64,000 nt of DNA from Mytilinidion resinicola (GCF_010093595.1 NW_022985451.1:567956-631955); one strand, 5' to 3'; shown: positions 10,827 to 21,418, counted from the first letter of the stretch. The notes: generated by a model not told the origin, from the letters alone. A program made the numbers and translations.

Positions 10827-12818
10827 ATGGAACCGGGGAATATTCAAGCATCCTCTATAGAGGAGAAACAGGATACTAGTGATGGGCATTTTGAACATTG
10901 CCCCCTCCCCAAAGATGATAGAGAGTCCTTCCAAGCTCATGACGTTAAGAGACCAAGGGGTTGGAAATTTAGGACAAGCATAGCCGGATTCTCTCTATGT
11001 CTGCTATATGTTGGTAATGATTCGTGAGATACCCCGGTTATTAGGGACATAATTAATTCGTTTCTTGTCAGGTTCTCAAATCTCACTTTACTTTATTGGT
11101 GCAACCATCAGCTTCATTGTTGAAGATATCGGGGGCGCAGACAAGATTTCTTGGTTGCCAGTTGCGAATACTCTCGCAGTTGCTTCAACAGCACCATTTT
11201 CTGGTTACCTCCAAGACCTCATCGGCCGCCGATATATTGCATTGACTGGGTCCGCCTTCCTTATCGTTGGAGCTATTCTCGTCGGTACCGCGCACTCGTT
11301 CGGCCAAGCAGTGACCGGGATGGCTCTCACTGGTGCAGGTTCTGGAATAGGAGAACTTACTGCTCTTGCAGGGTGAGTAAAAGTTCTAGATATAAGTAAG
11401 ACGTAACCGTAATGATCTTCAGGGTTGCAGAAATTGTTCCTGTTAATAGACGAGGACTCTACCTTGGCCTGGTAACAATTTGCATTGTCCCGTTTTCACC
11501 ATACGTGATGTACTCGCAGTTGCTCTCGACCCATTCAACATGGAGATGGGGCATGTGGATTACAGTGTAAGCTTTCCCATCTTCCGGCTTCTGAATCCCA
11601 ACTCATATGGGCCAGTATTCTGAATGGTATTGCCTGTGTCGGCACGGCCTGTACATACTTTCCAAAAAGAGTAAACTCAGAGAAGCCATCTCGGTGGGAA
11701 ATACTAAAGGAGATTGATTATATCGGTGGCATTACATCTATAACGGGGCTGACACTGTTGTACGTTCCCAACTTTCCTGCCATACACAGCCAAGGCTAAC
11801 ACTTTATTTAGCTTGGTGGCACTTCAGAGCGGAGGATATACCCATCCCTGGAGAAGTCCATATGTTCTGTGTACTCTCTTGATAGGATTCCTACTCATCG
11901 CAGTTTTTGTTTTGTGGGAATGGAAGGGTGCCAAGAAACCTATGATTCCGAAACAAATCTTTGCAGGGCAACGGATTGTTGCGTTGGCATTTCTCGTTGC
12001 TTTTATATCCGGGATGGACTTTTACTCTGTTTTGAACTTCTTTCCACTAAGTTTCCAAAACGTCTATAAGCCCAGTCCAATAGCTATAGGATGCAAGGGA
12101 CTTGGACCCGGCCTAAGTGTGCCATTCGGGGCAGCGCTCATTAATATGTTACTTTCGGTCTGGATAGGACATAATCGGGAGCTACTGCTGTTCTCTACAT
12201 TTATCATGAGTACGTCTATCTCGCCTCTGCTTTAGAATTCTGTCTATAAAACGGATGGCTAACCACTGAATCACCAACGCAGCTGTGTTTGGGGGGGCTT
12301 TAGCCGCCACTACTCCAGATACACCAAAGATGTCGATCGCATTTGGAACCATTGCTGGTTTCGGAATCGGTGGAGTTTTGGTACCTGCTGCAACAATAGC
12401 CATTACGGTCACTCCTGATGACTTCATCGCAACGACTGTAGCTTTGTCTCTTTCGGCCCGCGTCATTGGTGGCTCGATTGGCTACGCGCTATACTATAAC
12501 ATCTTCGCAACGAAGCTCAATGACAAACTCCCAGTCTATCTTGCAACCGCTGCAATCAAAGCTGGGTTACCTGTTTCTTCTTCTAAAGAATTTGTTCTCG
12601 CGCTCCTCACTGGTCCTGCGACAGTTATGGATGTTAAAGGAGTAACACCAATGGTCCTTGAGGCAGCGGCTCTAGCCTCTCGATGGGCATACTCCGATTC
12701 CTTAGCTTATGTCTGGTATACCAGCATCGCGTTTGGTGTGATCGCATGTATTGCCTCTTTCTTCATTGGCAACGTTCGTCTGTACCTTACGCAACGTGTT
12801 GCAACTCAACTTATGTAG
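10827..12818 (+). CDS. MFS efflux transporter, TRI12/DHA2-like (second pump)
   Basis: A multi-exon TRI12-type transporter. The start MEPGNIQASSIEEKQ at 10827 is preferred over an upstream in-frame codon because it leads directly into the charged N-terminus and the first helix, SIAGFSLCLLYV. Exon 2 has the MFS signature DLIGRRYIALTGSAFLIVG between helices 2 and 3. Later exons give GLYLGLVTICIVPFSPYVM, IDYIGGITSITGLTLL, LLIGFLLIAVFVLWEWKG and FGTIAGFGIGGVLVPAA. The C-terminus is IAFGVIACIASFFIGNVRLY, ending RVATQLM. Introns lie near 11012-11070, 11374-11423, 11567-11615, 11760-11811 and 12209-12281. The last 90 residues match the first pump's C-terminus in pattern (AIKAGLPVSSSKEF; VTPMVLEAAALAS). 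No break is seen. It probably exports the cluster's product or protects the cell from it. Confidence 0.8.
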
Positions 12819-13069
12819 AGATAAATAGTTGCTGAGCCTATACAAAATTCTGAGATCACCCTGGTACTAGACAATACTACGTTCTCCTGGAGAGAAAATG
12901 TTACAACGGAGAGTCTTCAAGCTACCATTTTAACCAAAATATCAGATATACAATTCAATATTCATTCCCTTGGTGTTTTTGTCGTAGGCCAAAGTAAGCT
13001 TCTGATGAAATTGTATCCGATTACCTTACTTTTAAGAGTCTTCTGCCACACGAAACAGTATTTCATGTG

Positions 13070-14023
13070 CTAAAGCTTCTCAAATTTTGGTATTCGTTTC
13101 TGAAGACCTGATAGCATTGCCTCTTGTACATCTGTCGCCTGCACAGCCACTGAATTCCAAATACCAGTATAACGCAGACCTTCGTAACTTTAGAGGTATT
13201 CCTTGACACTCGGAGTAGACTTGGACTTACCATCTTCAATAGTATGATCACGACTAAAGTTCAAGAGCTCTTTTGTTGATTGTACAGCAACTGGGCTTTT
13301 GCTTGCTAACAATTCTGCAACTTTCAATCCTGCTTAGATGGCTCCGCTCTTATCTTTCGCAACACGGCCAACGAATCCTACCTGCATGGCCTCCTGAGCA
13401 CCAAAATACCTAGCGGTTAGACAAACCTCCTTTACCCAACCGTAATTGCCCACGATCTTAGGCAGGCGAGTCAATGTGCCAACATCAGCAGCAAGACCAA
13501 TATCAACTTCCTTCACCGCAAACATAACGTCTTCTGTGCATATCCTAATATCACAGCATGAGGCAAGATCAATTCCTAGACCAATAGTTATACCATGCAT
13601 GATGATGATAACCGCTATGCGCATGGTTAGCCAAAGAGAAACGGCGTATTAGAGTCAGGATGCTGGAAACTTACGCTTCTCGCATTTTTCAACAGTTGTG
13701 AGGCAACTTTGGAACTCCAAAAGGTGTCTCCTAATGTATACAGCCCTTCTGGCCGGATCCGATTTGAGGTTCCGAGTGGTTATGCCTTGAGTACTGGCCT
13801 CATGGACATCTAAGCCTGCTGTGAAGGCTTTCTCTCCGGCTCCACTCAGAATAACTGCTCGGACTTGAGGATCTTCTGACAGCTGGTCGAATATTTTTTT
13901 GAGTGTATGCCACATTGGTTCGATCCAGGCATTCATTTTAGAGGCTCTGTTGACCTCGATATGGGCCACAAACGGACGAGGGAAAGTGAAATTAAAATAC
14001 TCGAATTTAGTATAGGAAGCCAT
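13070..14023 (-). pseudogene. Delta3,5-delta2,4-dienoyl-CoA isomerase-like (crotonase family), premature stop
   Basis: A crotonase-fold enzyme. From 14023 it reads MASYTKFEYFNFTF, then HIEVNRASKMNAW, AVILSGAGEKAFTAGLDV (oxyanion loop) and, after an intron, GITIGLGIDLASCCDIRIC. AVKEVDIGLAADVGTLTRLP is typical of dienoyl-CoA isomerases, which act on unsaturated acyl-CoAs in peroxisomes and mitochondria. The frame then meets TAA (complement of 13334-13336) between KSGAI and AGLKVAELLASKSP. The same frame continues with family-like sequence, an intron (donor GTAAGTCC near 13230), LRYTGIWNSVAVQATD and the true end KRIPKFEKL at 13070. An in-frame stop with homology on both sides points to a nonsense mutation; CAA to TAA or GAA to TAA would do. 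The C-terminal EKL is only a weak PTS1-like tripeptide. It is divergent from the thiolase. Confidence 0.7.
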
Positions 14024-14360
14024 TGTTTACACTGAATAGTTGACAATCGATAGGAGGATTCAAGGTCCGTTTTCTGTGCGAACGTCTTGAGGCCATGAGA
14101 CTTTGTACTTTTTGTTTCGTGTACCTCGGAGGTCTGTGGTCAGGCGGGCGTGCGGCAAAGGATATTGGGTCACCCTAAATTGGTACATTTCCGAGCCGAG
14201 GCTCGGGTAACTATAAAGAACATGTCCAGACTGATTTCTATAGATACAGAACTAACCATATCTTTCTTAATGTATACGCAGACCAAATCCCACTGCTATT
14301 CACTCTGTTATTACCCAATCCTTTGATTTTTGCAATCCGATTCCTTGACCCATTCCAGCC
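14024..14360. promoter_or_regulatory. Divergent promoter, isomerase / thiolase, with two CCTCGG-type palindromes
   Basis: This 337-bp shared promoter holds ACCTCGGAGGT at 14123-14133 (5-bp arms around one base). It also holds CCGAGCCGAGGCTCGG at 14191-14206, with perfect 7-bp arms around GA. Both contain the CCTCGG/CCGAGG core that FarA/FarB/CTF1-type regulators use at fatty-acid catabolism genes. The two flanking genes belong to beta-oxidation enzyme families, which fits. Binding is not shown. Confidence 0.5.
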
Positions 14361-15782
14361 ATGGCTCCGCCGCCAGCAGCCCCTACCTATGTCCTAGGTG
14401 TGGGCATGACAGCTTTTGTCAAACCCTCTGGAAGGGCTGACTATACCGAACTTGGTTTTGAGGCTGATGTTAAAGCCATGTTAGACGCCCAAATCAATTA
14501 TGACGATGTTGACAACGGCATTGCGTGCTATGTTTACGGCGATTCAGCATGCGGGCAGAGAGTCTTCTATCAGTTCGGGATGACCCAGATTCCGATCTAC
14601 AATGTAAACAACAACTGCTCAACTGGATCTACGGGCTTGAATCTAGCCAGAAATTTTATAAGTCACGGGGTGGCAGATTGTGTTCTGGTCGTCGGATTTG
14701 AAAAAATGTTTGCTGCAGGCATTTCCACGGTTTTTGCAGACCGAGCGGATCCCGTCGGAACCACGACGATGATGATGAAAGAAACAAGGGGTCTCACTAA
14801 GGCGCCAAATACTGCTCAAATATTTGGAAATGCTGGGCGTGAATACATGGAGCGGTAATTCCGAAGACCTTCTGCTAGGACTATTCTAATACGTTCAGGT
14901 ATGGGGCAACGGTTGATGATTTTGCCGAAATTGCTCGTATCAATCATGAGCATTCCCAAAACAATCCATACGCCCAGTTCAGGGACACTTGTACATTAGA
15001 TGAGGTTAAAAACTCGAGGATGATATATGAACCTCTGACCAAACTTCAGTGTTGCCCAACGTCTGATGGGGGTGCTGCTGTCATTCTCGTATCTGAAGCT
15101 TTTCTTGATGCTCAGCCTCATCTTAAGGAGCAGGCTGTTTTGATTGCGGGACAATGCCTCGCTACAGAATCGCCGAAGCTATTTTCTCAGAGTGCCATTG
15201 ACTTGTTAGGGTACGAAATGGGGAAATACGCTGGCAAGGTTGCAATGAAAGAGGCGGGAGTCACACCAAAGGATATCGATGTGGTCGAGTTTCACGACTG
15301 TTTCTCAACAAACGAAATGGTCGCCATCGATGCTCTTGGTTTCACTCCTCTCGGAAAAGCACATGAGCTTGTTCGTAAGGGCGACATCACGTACGGTGGT
15401 GAAGTCGTTATCAATCCCTCTGGCGGTCTGATTTTGAAAGGTCATCCTATCGGAAGCGACAGGAATTGCCCAGTGTGCAGAACTGCTCTGGCAACTGAGG
15501 GGTTGGGCAAATAACAGGCTGGTTGAAAATGCAAAGGTGTCATTACAACACAATTTAGGGCTGGGGGGAGCTATCGTGGTTACGGTTTACATAAGAGCTG
15601 ACAGAAAGCCAAACAGAATGGTGGATAGCAACACTGTTGGAAAGAAGAACAAGCAGGGCTATAATCCCGCGGTTCAGCGAAAAGGTTTCACGGTTGCTCA
15701 AGCTGAGTCGGTCAGGAGCAAGACGAGGGCATCGGCTTGGGCTTTAGGTGACACACAGAGCAAAGTGCTAGCTAGATTTTAA
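14361..15782 (+). pseudogene. SCP-x-type 3-ketoacyl-CoA thiolase, 1-nt frameshift near the C-terminus
   Basis: A thiolase of the sterol-carrier-protein-x type, which cleaves 3-ketoacyl-CoA, often with branched or ring-attached side chains. The start MAPPPAAPTYVLGVGMTAF leads into NNNCSTGSTGLNLARN with the nucleophilic Cys. GFEKMFAAG, an intron near 14857-14898, EFHDCFSTNEM with the catalytic His, and [14 protein letters not shown] follow. Immediately after GHPIG one extra A (15454-15455) shifts the frame. As read, the protein would end at 15514. Dropping that base restores the expected ATG(I)[10 protein letters not shown] region and [18 protein letters not shown], and the frame then runs on to 15782. 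There is no SCP2 domain. It is the divergent partner of the isomerase relic. An indel error in the assembly is the alternative. Confidence 0.75.
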
Positions 15783-16097
15783 GTACTATGTCGTTGTGGA
15801 GTAAACCAATGCAACATGATTTCAATAATGTCCAATGCTTAGTTAGACTTACACCTCAATCATGAATGCCACACCAAAACTATGACTTGCAAGACAGAAG
15901 CGGTAGCGGACGGCACTCAGTAAACATCATAGGCTATCACAGCTTAACAATCGCTACCAGTAGCGGTAGCCGACTAGAGACTACCTATTAGCCGGCTCTC
16001 TGAAAGACCAGTGTGTTGACGGTAGCTAATCTAGCCGTTAGCCATGACGTAATTGAAGATAAGTTGGAAAGGACAGGAGGCAATCACACGTTCAACA
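15783..16097. other. Intergenic with repeated AGCGGTAGC motif
   Basis: Contains several direct and inverted occurrences of GCGGTAGC/GCTACC between about 15900 and 16030. No gene was recognised. Confidence 0.4.
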
Positions 16098-18029
16098 ATG
16101 GCGCATTCTTCAGTCCTTCTTCCAAGTGCGATCCCTTCGATCCATCACAGCTCAACGGCCATGAAACCCAATAGTCGAAAATAGAGAGCTATCAAAGCTT
16201 GTATGCGGTGTCGAAATAGAAAGGCCAGGTGCGATGTGGTTCGGGGCGCGTCTTACACCCATTGCAGATATCTCTCGATGGAGTGTACCGTCCCACCCAG
16301 CAAATGTGGCGGGTAAGACTCAGGTTGAAAATTGATGTGAACTCTGTCTTATTTCGGGGGCCCGAAGGCCAAACTATATACTACGTAGGAAGTGACTGTA
16401 TGCATAGGCAGAAGCACTAATTGGAGGCAGCAGTAGGCAGCATTAGGCAGGGTAGGCCACCGTACCCCAACCCCTCTCTGTAGAAGTTGTAACTGGCTAG
16501 GCATGTAGGCAGCTACTATGCCAGCAACTCCAAGTCTGTACGTAGGTGACCGTGAACCGTATGAGTTGTTGATCCTAGGTTGTAGCTGTTACAACCCGAG
16601 TGTAAGCATTCATAATTTATTGAAGAGACATTCCTCACAAAAGGACAATTACTAAATTACTGCTAATTTCCAATCAGACCGTCAGCTTGTATGTCTCAGG
16701 ATTTTGGTCTGAACCTCCTTGGTCTTTAGCGTGTACCAGAATCACCAGCGCCAAGCTATAAGGAGGAGTCTATAGAAGCACATACATCTCCAAGCAATAG
16801 TAAGAACAAAAAAGTATATAGTAGTGTTCAGAATATTGAAGATTGATAAGTGGATAACGAATTTGAAGACTTTCAGGCAGAGCAGTTCCGACGGTTACCA
16901 CCATATACCAATCCATTTCCCGAAAAAATTTCAGACCGAGTTGTGTATTATCCGCGGGCGAAAGGTGCGCTCAACCTACAGAGTACTTATTTACGCAATC
17001 AGTGATTACGAGGCCATATCGAATTTTCCCACGGACTCTACCCATCCTAGACTTATATGACTTCCTTAACATAGTCGAAAGAGGTAATGGAGAGACAGGA
17101 CAGCTCAGTTTGCTGTTATTTTAAGCCATCATGTTCGCAGGAACTGTATTTGTCGACATACAGCATCTGAGGGCCACAGGCTTCAGGAGGAGAAGAGATG
17201 CATGGAGGGCATATTACGAGAAAACGAGGGTAAATAGATATCACATATCTCACCGAACCTATAGCTAATCTTTTCAGCTGTTGTATGAGTTTGACTATGA
17301 AAAGAATACGACTTCCATGATACAATCCTTACATCTCATGACCCACTGGTACGAGACGCCCGGCGATCCAAAAGATATCCGGTATTGGATGGGATAGCGA
17401 TCTCCCTATTAGGTACCTTAATCCTACAATAGAAACCCCGGATATGGAACCGGATCAAATGGTCATGTCTTATGAGAGATCGACTAATGGCGTTAGCTAT
17501 GGGAAGGTTAACTAGAATAGACGAGACAACCTTTGATATGTCGAACTTACCTCGGAAGACTTCGAGTTGGAGCTTGTGGCAATTGAAATCATTTACATGC
17601 CAACTGAATGTATCAATGCCGAATTTCCCATGGTAGCAAGAGAGAAAACTATCATCCAAGGTAGACGTAAAGCTATCCGGGCAAAAGTCGATCAGTCCCC
17701 TACTGCAAACATATATGCTACTAGTATCGCAGATCGAATAGATCTACAGTTGAATTGATACTCACCCAAAATCTCACGAGGAATCCAGGCCGACAGTGAG
17801 TTGCGAGGATGAAGAAGAGCCTGACAACGTGGAAGGTGGTGACATCGAGTGGGATATTGATGATTTGCTAAGATTTGGATCTGAAACCAAAGACCTTTCA
17901 GACTTTGGCTTAAGCGGAGAATTATTATTTTTAAAGACTGCGGATGAAATGAGCGGAGTGGGCTATGGGGACATGGATATGACTTGGATTGCTGAAGTGA
18001 AAAGTGTCCAAGACTCAGCCATAGACTAA
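16098..18029 (+). pseudogene. Zn2Cys6 transcription factor relic (CTF1-beta-like family)
   Basis: A regulator with a binuclear zinc cluster and a fungal-specific transcription factor domain, decayed throughout. ATG at 16098 opens a frame that meets TAG at 16182-16184, just before KACMRCRNRKARCDVV. The fourth zinc Cys is Tyr (ASYTHC). Homology resumes near 16860 (YYPRAKGALNLQ) and continues as PILDLYDFLNIVERG, AIMFAGTVFVDIQHLRATGF, an intron, LLYEFDYEKNTTSMIQSL, LMTHWYETPGDPKDIRYWMG, IWNRIKWSCLMRDRLMALAM and LTSEDFELE. Stops TGA 17003, TAA 17122 and TAG 17430 interrupt it. Frame changes occur near 17040, 17390 and 17550. The acidic C-terminus (DIEWDIDDLLRFGSE) ends at 18029. A 66-bp repeat lies in the gap at 16536-16601. 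The domain order resembles cutinase transcription factor 1-beta-type regulators. It is probably the former cluster regulator. Confidence 0.75.
16536..16601 (-). repeat. 66-bp dispersed repeat, perfect inverted match to 49368-49433
   Basis: The reverse complement of this stretch matches 49368-49433 base for base. It contains TGTAACAGCTACAACC and CGGTTCACGGTCACC. It lies in the gap between the zinc cluster and the middle domain of the regulator relic, so a mobile-element fragment may have split that gene. Confidence 0.8.
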
Positions 18030-18683
18030 GCTTTGTTTGAAGCCGAGGTCGGCAATCTATAATTAAAGCAGTCATGATATGCAACAGTATTTTACGGCAG
18101 AGAATTTTACGTACCTTCTCACCTCCGAATTTACAGGACCTAATAAGAATTCAATTCAGCGCTATCCTATCGTTCTCAGCGTCACTCCATTATTGTCTCA
18201 TTTTCATTCCTCGATCCTCAGAATAAACGCACACTTTCACGACTAAAAATTGTGTTTCTCAGTATTTGGTGCTGTATTGATATTATATCATTGCTCCAGA
18301 ACTTCACTACTCAATTTATCAGCAACCTTTTACATATTTATGGTCCGATTGTACTATTTTACCTTTCTAGATATTGTCATCTTTCGATTCAACAGTACAA
18401 AATTCGGTATAAGAACGTGTAGGAGCACACGAATAGTATCACAAACTGGAGAGTTCCCCTGCTTAGTCGGATTTAGGAATTATATATTGCCGATAGGCTA
18501 ACTCGGCTGAACGAAAGGAAACCATTATTTAATCCCATCGTCAATTCTATATCCCTCCAAAAGCTACAAACATCCAGTCCGTTCGCAAACTCAATTAAAC
18601 GAAGGTTAGCTATCAAAAGACACGGCCGTTGAATTTCCTTGGCGCTAAACACTCCAGCGCTAAATATCAGGATATTCGAAAGT
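18030..18683. other. AT-rich intergenic region
   Basis: Upstream region of the SnoaL-like gene. Strongly AT-rich, especially 18240-18500. No conserved coding segment was recognised. Confidence 0.45.
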
Positions 18684-19046
18684 ATGACTCCAGAAGAGAC
18701 CGCCAACCTCGAAGCCGCAAAGCAATGGTTGAAGCTCTGGAATGAAGCGGCGGATGATATGGTCGATAAGTGCTATGCAGAGGACTGCATGGTGGAGGCT
18801 ATGCTCTCCGGTCATCTTCTGAAAGGACGGGAGGAACTCAGAGCCTTGGAGCATCAAATGATGGCAGCGACTCCAGATCGCAAGATGGAGATCAATCGGT
18901 ACATTGTTAAAGGGGACATCGTCGTCGTGGAATGTACGGTTGTTGGACTAGCTCCTGTACCTGTAAAGTCTTGCGCGATTCTCACATTCAAGGATGGTTT
19001 GATTATCAATGATCATAGTTATGGGGCCCCGCCCTCGGGGGAATAA
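18684..19046 (+). CDS. SnoaL-like / NTF2-fold small protein
   Basis: A 120-residue single-exon protein. The start ATG at 18684 (MTPEETANLEAAKQWLKLWN) is chosen because the reading frame upstream has no earlier ATG. The pattern KQWLKLWNEAADDMVDKCYA, EDCMVEAMLSGHLLKGREEL, then VVVECTVVGLAPVPVKSCAI and LTFKDGLIINDHSY is that of SnoaL-like proteins. These are cone-shaped alpha+beta folds that serve as cyclases, isomerases or hydratases in secondary metabolism, or as ligand-binding proteins. It sits between the regulator relic and the ThDP enzyme on the same strand. Catalytic residues cannot be assigned from sequence alone. It appears intact. Confidence 0.7.
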   Translation: MTPEETANLEAAKQWLKLWNEAADDMVDKCYAEDCMVEAMLSGHLLKGREELRALEHQMMAATPDRKMEINRYIVKGDIVVVECTVVGLAPVPVKSCAILTFKDGLIINDHSYGAPPSGE

Positions 19047-19448
19047 GGCATGGTATGGAAGATGGCAGTGAAATTCTATATACCATTTCACTTCTCGGGT
19101 TTTTACTGTGCATACTATCATGTACCGTCTGAATATGAATATAGCCTTCGCCATTCCGGCTTTCCAGATGCTTAACAGTACTAATGCGCATCAACTTTGA
19201 CAATGCGGGGGTGCGGGGAAATAAGCGAGGCGGCATGTTCACCCGCAGCCGCGGTTAATACCATTTTGCATGCAGTACACTTCTTTACCGAGCGCCCTGT
19301 ACCCGTTTCAGTGTAGAATCGGTAGCCGATATGGCTTCGTCACTTATCCGTCGGGTAATTACCCCGCATCCTTCGTACATTGGGTCGCTGGGGATTCAAC
19401 AAAAACATCTATCTTGTCTCTGAGTCAGTTATTCCTCATTGTTTGACC
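19047..19448. other. Intergenic, upstream of the ThDP enzyme
   Basis: Contains GC-rich blocks (for example GCGGGGGTGCGGGG near 19203). No CCTCGG core was found between the two genes. No gene is seen. Confidence 0.4.
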
Positions 19449-21418
19449 ATGGCTAACGCACCCATTACACTATCTAAGCCACAAGGGCGTGAGATCACTG
19501 GTGGTGATCTCCTGGCGCAGGCTCTGAAAGTTTTAGGGGTCGATGTAGCCTTTGGAGTTCATGGAGGTCATCTGGATTCATTCTTGATGGGATGTGTTCA
19601 TGCGGGCATTCGTTTGGTTGATACAAGACACGAGACATGTGCTGTTCAGGCCGCTGAAGCTTATGGGAAAGTGAACGGAAAGGTGGGCGTCAGTTTTATC
19701 ACTGCAAATTCGGGGTATGATCCTTTTGGACGCTTGTGTCAAGTATCATGGGCATTAACTGGACTTAAGGTTTTCAAATGGCCTAGCAGGTCTTGCAACT
19801 GCTTTGGCGGATAGAAACCCTGTCTTTGTAATTACGAGCTCTCCGCCTCTGAGAGATGCCGAAACAAATGCCCTTCAAGGCTTTCACGATCAAGTCGTGG
19901 TCTCCAGTCCTCTTACCAAATGGTCACATCGAGTCACCATCACTGAGGAGATTCCCAGTCTCGTCTCTTTCGGATTCCGAACCGCTATGGGAGGCGCCCC
20001 TGGTATGAATAACGGCGAATCCGTCTTGACTATAAGCATTTAACTTTGCACTAGGGCCCGTCCTCATGGACCTCCCTATTGACGTACTTTTCCAACCGGT
20101 CCAACAGAATCGGATCTCGTGGGGTTCATTGGGGAAGCCATTTCCCTTCAGACCTGGACCGCATCAAGCAGCGATAACAGCATCCTGCGACCTGATACGT
20201 GCGGCAAAACGCCCAGCCTTGATTACTGGCTCTGGCGGACAGAGCGTAGAGGTAATATCAGACAGTTACCTCTGCATCCGATAGTTGACCTGTGCTGACC
20301 CGCATAATTGACAGAATACAAAAGCTTTAAGTGTCTTTGTTGATCTCACGGGTATTCCGGTATTCCATGGCATCAAATACGGATCTGCTCTTCCCATCGA
20401 TCATCCTCTTCAATCTGGCGTAGTGACAGAACTGGCAAAATTTCCTTACATAGGGAAAGAGCCCCCTGATCTTATTATTTTGATAGGTGCAAGGCCTGGT
20501 ACGCTCATGGCTGCGCGCTCCGGAGCTATTCTCCCACACAAGGGGACCAAATATATCCAGGCTGATGTAGACGCTACGGAGCCTGGACGAAGTCTTTCAA
20601 CTGATCTGTCAGTAGTATCAGATAGTTGTCAATATCTTCTTGCCTTGATCAAGGCTCTAGGGCCGAACACAACGAAGGCGGATAAGGATTGGATTGCCAC
20701 AGCAACAGGATTGAAAAGATTACCATCAGGATACGAGAATGAGCCAGAGGATTCATCCCCTCAGAAGATACACCCGTGGCATGGTATTAAACAGGTATTC
20801 AGTTCGCTGGAGCCTGGATGTATTCTCGTTATCGACGGGGGTGAATGTAGTAGTTGGTCAGCTCAGCTCCAGGAATACGCAAAACCGTCTCTAACTCTCT
20901 TCGCCATTGGCCATCTGGGGTTTCTTGGAAATGGGTATGGGTATGCTATTGGTGCCGCGGTGGCCGAACCGTCGAAGCAAGTCGTCATGGTTCAAGGAGA
21001 CGGCTCAGCCGGCTTCCATTTCGCGGAGCTGGAGACATTCAGCCGTCACAATCTCAACATCCTCAGCGTCATAGCCAACAACTACATATGGGGAATGTCA
21101 AAGCACGGCCAGGATTTGATGTGGACGGATAAGAACACCGCACGTCCTGTGACAACGCTAAATCCCGAGACCAAGTTTGAGGTAGCAGCTCAGGGATTCG
21201 GTAATGCTGGGGCCAAAGTCGACAAATATGCAAATATCGAGTCTACCGTCAAGAAACTCTCCAAAGAGCCAATGCCAGCATTGCTGAATTTGATCATTGA
21301 CGCTCAACCAATCCACCCAGGAACAGCAGCCATGATCAATCCAACGGACGATCCAGACATTATCGTAGTCCCCTACTACGATAACTTACCAAGACCGATG
21401 TTCAAAGACGTAAAGTAA
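19449..21418 (+). CDS. ThDP-dependent lyase/synthase (acetolactate synthase / benzaldehyde lyase / 2-hydroxyacyl-CoA lyase superfamily)
   Basis: An enzyme of about 590 residues in four exons that forms or cleaves C-C bonds through thiamine diphosphate. The start is ACCATGGCT at 19449. The N-terminal PYR domain holds FGVHGGHLDSF and DTRHETCAVQAAEAYG, where the Glu activates the cofactor. Splicing at 19712-19770 gives TANSG-FSNGLAGLATALAD. Introns near 20004-20053 and 20251-20314 also restore frame (GGAPG-PVLMDLP; QSVE-NTKALSVF). The central domain includes LIILIGARPGTLMAARSG. The C-terminal domain has VMVQGDGSAGFHFAELETFS followed by NN, the GDG-NN cofactor motif. No defect is seen. Family members include peroxisomal 2-hydroxyacyl-CoA lyases and carboligases; which one this is cannot be settled by eye. 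Confidence 0.85.

Noticed and set aside
16488..16593. TGTAACTGGC..GCTGTTACA as a complete small LTR
   Set aside because: No target duplication, and the 66-bp repeat shared with 49.4 kb extends past the supposed end, so that end is not an element border.
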